Assembly (NCBI RefSeq): GCF_042665295.1
Contig: NZ_JBHTCO010000002.1
Coordinates: forward strand, 186,001 to 250,000
DNA: 64,000 nucleotides
Origin: Scopulibacillus_A cellulosilyticus
GTDB taxonomy: Bacteria > Bacillota > Bacilli > Bacillales > Sporolactobacillaceae
Direction of reading: 5' to 3'
How positions within the stretch are numbered: the stretch's first letter is position 1; every line of letters starts with the position of its first letter. Of the stretch, positions 59,590-64,000 are shown piece by piece. The position numbers and the translations under genes were made by a program. The notes under the pieces are model-generated. The model saw nothing but the letters and a program-made list of their open reading frames with translations. It did no database searches and was not told where the DNA came from.

Positions 59590-60312
59590 ATGGCACTTAA
59601 AAAAGCAATGCGCTCATCGTTGGTTGATCAGGTGGTCAGTCAATTAGAGTCATTAATTGAGTCCGGAGGGTGGCCGGTTGGGGAAAAAATTCCGCCGGAA
59701 CCAGAGCTGGTTGAACAGCTGGGAGTCAGCCGGAACACGATACGGGAAGCTGTCCGCGCTTTAATTCATACAGGAATGCTTGAAGCCCGCCAAGGCGACG
59801 GTACATATGTCCGTTCTCAGACAGATTTCGGAGCCGCAATGGAACGCCGTTTGCAAAAATCCAGTGTGCTGGAAACAATGGAAGTCCGCTATTGTTTAGA
59901 GCGGGAAGCGGCGCGATTAGCTTCTTTAAGGCGTACAGATGAAGATATTAAGAATCTGCGCGAAAGTTTGGCAAAGAGAGATTATTTCTTTAAACAAAGC
60001 GATAACCCTGAGGAACATGTTAAGGCAGATATAGATTTACACAATACTGTTTTTGAGGCAACTCATAACAGTGTCCTTATAGATCTTTATAAACATATGT
60101 CTCAGTCGCTGCAAAACTCTATCAGCAGCACGATGGACGGTGATGATCATTTGTCTGAAGAAAATTTCAAAGCTCATCATAAACTTGTGGAGGCTATTAT
60201 TAAACAAGATCCGGAAGCTGCAGAAGAAGCAGTTCGTATCCATATAGAGACGGCATCACAAGTGGCATTACAAAAAGAAACCAGGGAGAAGGGAACGAAA
60301 AATGGAAAATAA
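59590..60312 (+). CDS. FadR-subfamily GntR transcription regulator
   Basis: 240 residues. N-terminal winged helix, residues about 5-75: SLVDQVVSQLESLIESGGWPVG and LGVSRNTIREAVRALIHTGML, then GDGTYV. The C-terminal all-helical FCD domain carries the metal-binding type residues (ADIDLHNTVFEATHN, and H near the end in HHKLVEAI). ATG at 59590 has TGGAGG at seven nt. It overlaps the transporter gene by 11 nt, so it probably controls that exporter/importer and itself. Confidence 0.92.
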   Translation: MALKKAMRSSLVDQVVSQLESLIESGGWPVGEKIPPEPELVEQLGVSRNTIREAVRALIHTGMLEARQGDGTYVRSQTDFGAAMERRLQKSSVLETMEVRYCLEREAARLASLRRTDEDIKNLRESLAKRDYFFKQSDNPEEHVKADIDLHNTVFEATHNSVLIDLYKHMSQSLQNSISSTMDGDDHLSEENFKAHHKLVEAIIKQDPEAAEEAVRIHIETASQVALQKETREKGTKNGK

Positions 60313-61531
60313 TAATCATACAAAGGAAACACCGTCATTTCAGCGTAAGCATTTTATATGGCTTATATTCGGGGTCATACTTCTTGCAGCTAACTTGCGC
60401 CCTGCATTAACCTCAGTAGGACCATTGGTCAGCAGCATTCGTGATGATTTGCATCTATCCAATAGCGTGGCCGGCCTGATTACAACATTGCCGCTTATTG
60501 CCTTTGCCATTATGTCGCCGCTCGCTCCGAAACTGGGGCGTAAGCTTGGGAATGAATTAACACTGTTTATAGCTCTTATCGCATTAATTATTGGTATATT
60601 CATCCGTTCATCCTCAACAAGCGTCCCGTTATTTATTGGTACTGCAATCCTCGGTTTAGCTATTGCAATATGTAATGTGTTAATACCCGGGCTGATTAAA
60701 CATAAATTTTCAAAAAAAGTTGGCCTTATGACAGGGATATATTCCTCGTCAATGGGCATCTTCGCAGCTTTGGCATCGGGGATCAGTATACCACTTTCGC
60801 ACGGTTTAGGATTAGGCTGGAAAGGATCGCTTTATTGCTGGGCTGTTTTAGCAGCCATCGCCGCTGTTATATGGATTCCCCAGTTGAGGAATCATGATAA
60901 ATTGAGTAAGGCAAAAGGGGAAGGTATAGAAGTTGGAGGACTTTGGCGTTCACCGCTTGCTTGGCAAGTGACACTGTACATGGGTTTACAATCTATGGGT
61001 TTTTATGTCACTGTCGCTTGGCTGCCGCTTATTCTTCAAGATAGGGGACTTAGTGTTTCAGCAGCTGGATGGATGCTTTCATTATTACAATTCATTAGCC
61101 TGCCCGCTAACTTTTTAATTCCGGTTATTGCCGACCGTGTTTCAAATCAAAAATGGCTTGCCGTTATGACTGGTTTCTTTTATATTGCCGGATTTGCAGG
61201 ATTAATGGTTAACTCAACATCATTAGTTATCTTGTCAGTTATTTTTCTCGGTCTTGGCCAAGGCTCGGCAATTAGTCTGGCCCTTTCGTTATTTGGATTG
61301 CGTACAAAGAATGCCCATCAGGCAGCAGAACTTTCCGGTATGGCTCAATCCTTCGGTTATCTTCTGGCAGCAATTGGACCCATTTTGTTTGGATTTCTTC
61401 GGGACTTAACACACACTTGGCTGACTCCTTTAACATTTATCATTATAACAAGTGTTATCATGCTGATTACAGGATATGGCGCCGGCCGCAACAAATACGT
61501 TATTCCCGATAAAGAAAAAGACGTCGCTTAA
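60302..61531 (+). CDS. CynX/NimT-family MFS transporter (YycB-like)
   Basis: 409-residue MFS protein of the cyanate/nitroimidazole transporter group. N-terminal LAANLRPALTSVGPLVSSIRDDL near residue 28 (read in part) and PLAPKLGRKLGNE are typical, as is LGLGQGSAISLALSLFGLR near 315. ATG inside the last codons of the GntR gene. The B. subtilis homologue is YycB. The substrate may be a small organic anion or nitroimidazole-like compound. Confidence 0.9.
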   Translation: MENNNHTKETPSFQRKHFIWLIFGVILLAANLRPALTSVGPLVSSIRDDLHLSNSVAGLITTLPLIAFAIMSPLAPKLGRKLGNELTLFIALIALIIGIFIRSSSTSVPLFIGTAILGLAIAICNVLIPGLIKHKFSKKVGLMTGIYSSSMGIFAALASGISIPLSHGLGLGWKGSLYCWAVLAAIAAVIWIPQLRNHDKLSKAKGEGIEVGGLWRSPLAWQVTLYMGLQSMGFYVTVAWLPLILQDRGLSVSAAGWMLSLLQFISLPANFLIPVIADRVSNQKWLAVMTGFFYIAGFAGLMVNSTSLVILSVIFLGLGQGSAISLALSLFGLRTKNAHQAAELSGMAQSFGYLLAAIGPILFGFLRDLTHTWLTPLTFIIITSVIMLITGYGAGRNKYVIPDKEKDVA

Positions 61532-61535
61532 TTCG

Positions 61536-61582
61536 GGGGTCTGACCCTGTGAACGTGTGGATAATGTGAATAATGTGGATAA
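61536..61582. repeat. GGGGTCTGACCC motif with three tandem DnaA boxes
   Basis: GGGGTCTGACCCTGTGAAC (61536-61554), then TGTGGATAA (61556-61564), TGTGAATAA (61565-61573) and TGTGGATAA (61574-61582) head to tail. Each is the reverse of a TTATNCACA box. Confidence 0.8.
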
Positions 61583-61589
61583 ATAATTG

Positions 61590-61616
61590 AAAACCCTCTA
61601 ACTGGAGGGTTTTTTC
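61590..61616. terminator. Intrinsic terminator of the CynX gene
   Basis: AAAACCCTC and GGAGGGTTTTTT form a short, strong stem with T tract; it lies between convergent genes. Confidence 0.85.
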
Positions 61617-61617
61617 C

Positions 61618-61752
61618 TTATTGGGGACGCTTGGTCATGCGCTTTGCCATTTCATCTTGATTCATATCGATTATTTTATTCCGAACTTTATCGGGAATAT
61701 GATTAACCTTATCTGCTGGAACTTTGTTTTGATTCGCTTTTTGTTTGTTCAA
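61618..61752 (-). CDS. Small basic protein (44 aa), unknown
   Basis: TTG at 61752 behind AAGGAGTGG gives a 44-residue product, KQKANQNKVPADKVNHIPD in its first half and MNQDEMAKRMTKRPQ at the end. It is highly polar and basic without cysteine. The size and composition recall minor spore proteins, but no SASP signature is present. An upstream extension of the frame has no ribosome site. Confidence 0.6.
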   Translation of the reverse strand: MNKQKANQNKVPADKVNHIPDKVRNKIIDMNQDEMAKRMTKRPQ

Positions 61753-61897
61753 ATATCCCACTCCTTCCTTAAGGATATTTTTTGAATAAAAGCGATAAAT
61801 CATTCCAGGAAGCGACAAAATATTAAATTGAATAAAAAGTTAATACACACTATTTTTATGATATGATTTTGAAAAAAAGTGATTGTAGGTGGATCGT

Positions 61898-62338
61898 TTG
61901 GTAGAAGTTAAACTCATTAGTGCTGAAGAAACTTATGAAATAAGGCATAAGGTTTTACGGCCTAATCAAAACATTGAATCTTGCAAGTTTCCGTCAGACA
62001 ACATTGAAGGATCTTTTGATCTTGGTGCCTTTTTTGAGAACAAATTAGTAAGCATTGCATCCTTTTATCCGGAAAAAAATGAAAATGTGGAAGGGAAGGT
62101 GCAATATCGGTTAAGGGGGATGGCAACACTTGACGAATATAGGAATCTTAAAGCGGGAAGTGCTTTGATTAAGTATGGTGAAAAAGTATTAAAGGAAAGG
62201 CAAGTTGATGCTTGGTGGTGCAATGCAAGAGTTACCGCCAGCGGATATTATAAAAAACTTGGATTATCGGTAAAAGGTGATGTGTTTGATATACCGGGCA
62301 TAGGACCGCATAAGCTGATGTATAAACATTTGTCTTAA
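61898..62338 (+). CDS. GNAT-family acetyltransferase
   Basis: 146-residue N-acetyltransferase-like protein. The fold elements visible are the N-terminal YEIRHKVLRPNQ, central beta strand GAFFENKLVSIASFYPE, and the acetyl-CoA region RLRGMATLDEYRNLKAGSALIKYGEKVL with the R-x-x-G/A loop (read in part). GYYKKLGLSVKGDVFDIPGIGPH ends the domain. TTG at 61898 has AGGTGG at six nt; the GTG at 61889 lies too close to that site. Substrate unknown. Confidence 0.85.
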   Translation: MVEVKLISAEETYEIRHKVLRPNQNIESCKFPSDNIEGSFDLGAFFENKLVSIASFYPEKNENVEGKVQYRLRGMATLDEYRNLKAGSALIKYGEKVLKERQVDAWWCNARVTASGYYKKLGLSVKGDVFDIPGIGPHKLMYKHLS

Positions 62339-62429
62339 AAATTTTAATTAAACGGTGTAAGGAAAAGTAAGGCCTTTATATTAGAATTGGAATGCTGCGC
62401 TTAAACAAATTTCAACGGATATAAACTGG

Positions 62430-62459
62430 AAGCATGCGAATGATCCGCATGCTTCTTTT
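62430..62459. terminator. Bidirectional terminator
   Basis: GAAGCATGCG and CGCATGCTTC form a perfect stem followed by TTTT, between convergent genes. Confidence 0.85.
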
Positions 62460-62466
62460 CCATTGA

Positions 62467-63066
62467 TTATTTAAATACTTTTATACGATCTTCCAGCGGT
62501 TGGAATTGTTTTTCGCCAGCTTCCATTGTCGGCTTGCCAAACGGCATTTGTGCAACCAGATTCCAGCTTTCCGGAATGTTCCATTCTCTTTTCACTTCAT
62601 CATCAATAAGCGGATTATAGTGCTGTAAGGAGGCGCCGTAACCCTCAGCTTCTAAAGATGTCCAAACAACGAGTTGAAGCATACCGGAAGCATGATGGGA
62701 CCAAATTGGGAAGTTATCTTTATAACTTGCAAAATCTCTTTGCAATTGTTCGATAACCTGGCTGTCTTCAAAGAATAAAACGGTACCATAGCCGCTTTGG
62801 AAAGCATTAAGTTTTTGTTCGGTTGCAGCATATTGTTCTTCGCTCACGATTTTCTTTAAAGTGTTTTTCGTGATATCCCATAATTTATCATGTTGCTCGC
62901 CAAGCAGCACAACAGCGCGGCTGCTTTGAGAGTTAAAAGCTGATGGGCTGTATTTGACTGCATGATTAATAATTTCTTGGATTCTTTCGTCTGATGCGAC
63001 AGGTTCCTTACTAATCCCATAAATAGACCGTCTATCTTTAAGTGCTGAGTAAAAATCTTTAACCAT
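62467..63066 (-). CDS. Nitroreductase-family flavoprotein
   Basis: 199-residue FMN-dependent nitroreductase of the fatty-acid-repression type (HBN1/YdgI-like). RRSIYGISKEPVASDERIQEI at the N-terminus and SPSAFNSQSSRAVVLLGE near 40 bind the flavin; GYGTVLFFED near 90 and GYGASLQHYNPLIDD near 142 complete the fold. ATG with GGAGGTATT upstream. Physiological electron acceptor unknown. Confidence 0.92.
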   Translation of the reverse strand: MVKDFYSALKDRRSIYGISKEPVASDERIQEIINHAVKYSPSAFNSQSSRAVVLLGEQHDKLWDITKNTLKKIVSEEQYAATEQKLNAFQSGYGTVLFFEDSQVIEQLQRDFASYKDNFPIWSHHASGMLQLVVWTSLEAEGYGASLQHYNPLIDDEVKREWNIPESWNLVAQMPFGKPTMEAGEKQFQPLEDRIKVFK

Positions 63067-63234
63067 AATTGAATACCTCCAAATAGTTTTTATTTAAAAA
63101 TCTTTAAATGATAAATCTCTAATTCGAGATAATTGTAAAAGAAATATAGCTGCGATGTCAATAGTTGCGATTAATGTTGCTAAATTGGCAATATTCGGTT
63201 CATGCAAGCCTTTAAATTTTAAAAAAATAATGGT

Positions 63235-63262
63235 TTGAAAAGTATAGTTTTTCATGTATACT
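63235..63262 (+). promoter_or_regulatory. Promoter of the EamA gene
   Basis: TTGAAA (63235-63240), 16-nt spacer and TATACT (63257-63262). The inverted repeat ATATGC-AATATATC-GCATAT follows at about 63263-63282 and could be an operator. Confidence 0.55.
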
Positions 63263-63318
63263 ATATGCAATATATCGCATATTCAAAAGAGGATTTGCTT
63301 AGAAAGAGGGATATGATT

Positions 63319-64000
63319 ATGAACCGCTTGAAAGGATTTCTTATGGTCATTGCCGGGGCAGGGTTATGGGGTCTGTCCGGAACAGCGGCCCAATATTTGT
63401 TTCAAAAAGACAATATTTCAATGGAATGGCTAGTTACAATAAGGCTTGTTATATCTGGCTTGCTTCTTATTATTATGGCAACATTGAAAGGAGATAAGAG
63501 GGTATGGCGTATATGGAGGGATAAAAGCTCAATCATTAAAATACTTATTTTTGGTATTTTAGGGATGCTGGGTGTTCAGTATACTTATTTTGCATCTATA
63601 GATGCTGGTAACGCGCCAATAGCTACTCTGTTACAATATTTAGGACCTGTATTTATCGCATTATATATTTTATTTAGATATAAAACGATCCCAACGTTAA
63701 GAGAAATAATATCAATTATTTTAGCGCTTTTAGGCACTTATTTTTTATTAACAAATGGCTCAGTTCATTCATTAACCGTATCTGGTAAAGCGGTGTTTTG
63801 GGGTGTTCTATCAGGAGTAGCGTTAGCCTTTTACACATTATATCCGGGCGAATTGCTCAAAAAATGGGGTTCATTCACTGTTATCGGATGGGGCATGCTG
63901 ATTGGCGGGATAGGCATGAGTTTGAAAAATCCGCCATGGCAAATTCATCAATTCCATGCATCTCTCACAAGTTTATTATTAATTGGTTTTGTTGTCTTAT
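63319..64000 (+). CDS. EamA/DMT-family transporter (partial, runs off the window)
   Basis: First 227 residues of a ten-helix drug/metabolite transporter. The N-terminal GAGLWGLSGTAAQYLF and the end of the first EamA repeat, IDAGNAPIATLLQYLGPVFIALY near residue 95, are typical, and the second repeat begins with GKAVFWGVLSGVALAFYTLYP. ATG at 63319 has AGAGGG eight nt upstream; ATG 63313 is too close to it. The frame is open to the last base. Confidence 0.9.
   Translation, partial: MNRLKGFLMVIAGAGLWGLSGTAAQYLFQKDNISMEWLVTIRLVISGLLLIIMATLKGDKRVWRIWRDKSSIIKILIFGILGMLGVQYTYFASIDAGNAPIATLLQYLGPVFIALYILFRYKTIPTLREIISIILALLGTYFLLTNGSVHSLTVSGKAVFWGVLSGVALAFYTLYPGELLKKWGSFTVIGWGMLIGGIGMSLKNPPWQIHQFHASLTSLLLIGFVVL

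Overview
The window looks like chromosome from a low-to-mid GC, endospore-forming member of the Bacillales. The evidence is a gamma-type small acid-soluble spore protein, a GerA/GerB/GerC germinant receptor operon, a YjcZ-type sporulation peptide, an AprX-type subtilase, a complete menFDHBE menaquinone operon, strong Shine-Dalgarno sites with frequent TTG/GTG starts, and WalR-, MntR-, CcpA- and SigG-like sites. Placement near the Sporolactobacillaceae is a guess from protein style, not a search result. Most genes are core metabolism, transport or sporulation. No prophage, CRISPR array, rRNA, tRNA or intact transposase gene was seen.

Layout. 1-8 kb: end of a coiled-coil gene, an ArsB/NhaD-type permease, a SASP, rpiA, ddl, an EcsC-family protein, a secreted 3D-domain cell-wall protein with a WalR box, and a YkhA-type thioesterase. 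8-14 kb: a gerK-like operon (A, B and C, minus strand) and arsB. 14-22 kb: purine permease, nupC plus a nucleoside hydrolase with two cre-like sites, YjcZ, ribU behind an FMN riboswitch, mntH behind an MntR-like box, and aprX. 22-31 kb: ald/adeR, orphan small and membrane proteins, PrpF, MOSC, and queD-queE-queC behind a preQ1 riboswitch. 31-37 kb: an aberrant PfkB-family protein, nfrA, a carnitine-to-glycine-betaine operon (cdhC-cdhA-cdhB) and menA. 37-45 kb: menF-menD-menH-menB-menE and an MFS exporter. 45-64 kb: ECF sigma/anti-sigma pair, mscL, sodC-like, a Rap-like TPR protein, fabL, membrane proteins, an NCS2 permease, an OsmC protein, ktrB-like, nhaC, PAP2, dps, a GntR/CynX operon, GNAT, nitroreductase and a truncated EamA exporter.

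The most unusual content is non-coding. At least eight copies of an interspersed, hairpin-ended element (family A) sit against gene ends. Two of them supply or abut the stop codons of ribU and adeR, and one lies in frame inside the signal-peptide region of gerKC. A second inverted-repeat family (B) has four copies, one of them directly downstream of the putative SigG promoter of the germination operon. A third sequence occurs as an 80-bp tandem duplication and also seems nested inside the gerKC insert. A short motif coupled to perfect DnaA boxes occurs twice, once with three head-to-tail boxes. Together they suggest small non-autonomous elements reshaping gene borders. All homology statements come from reading the sequence, without database searches.
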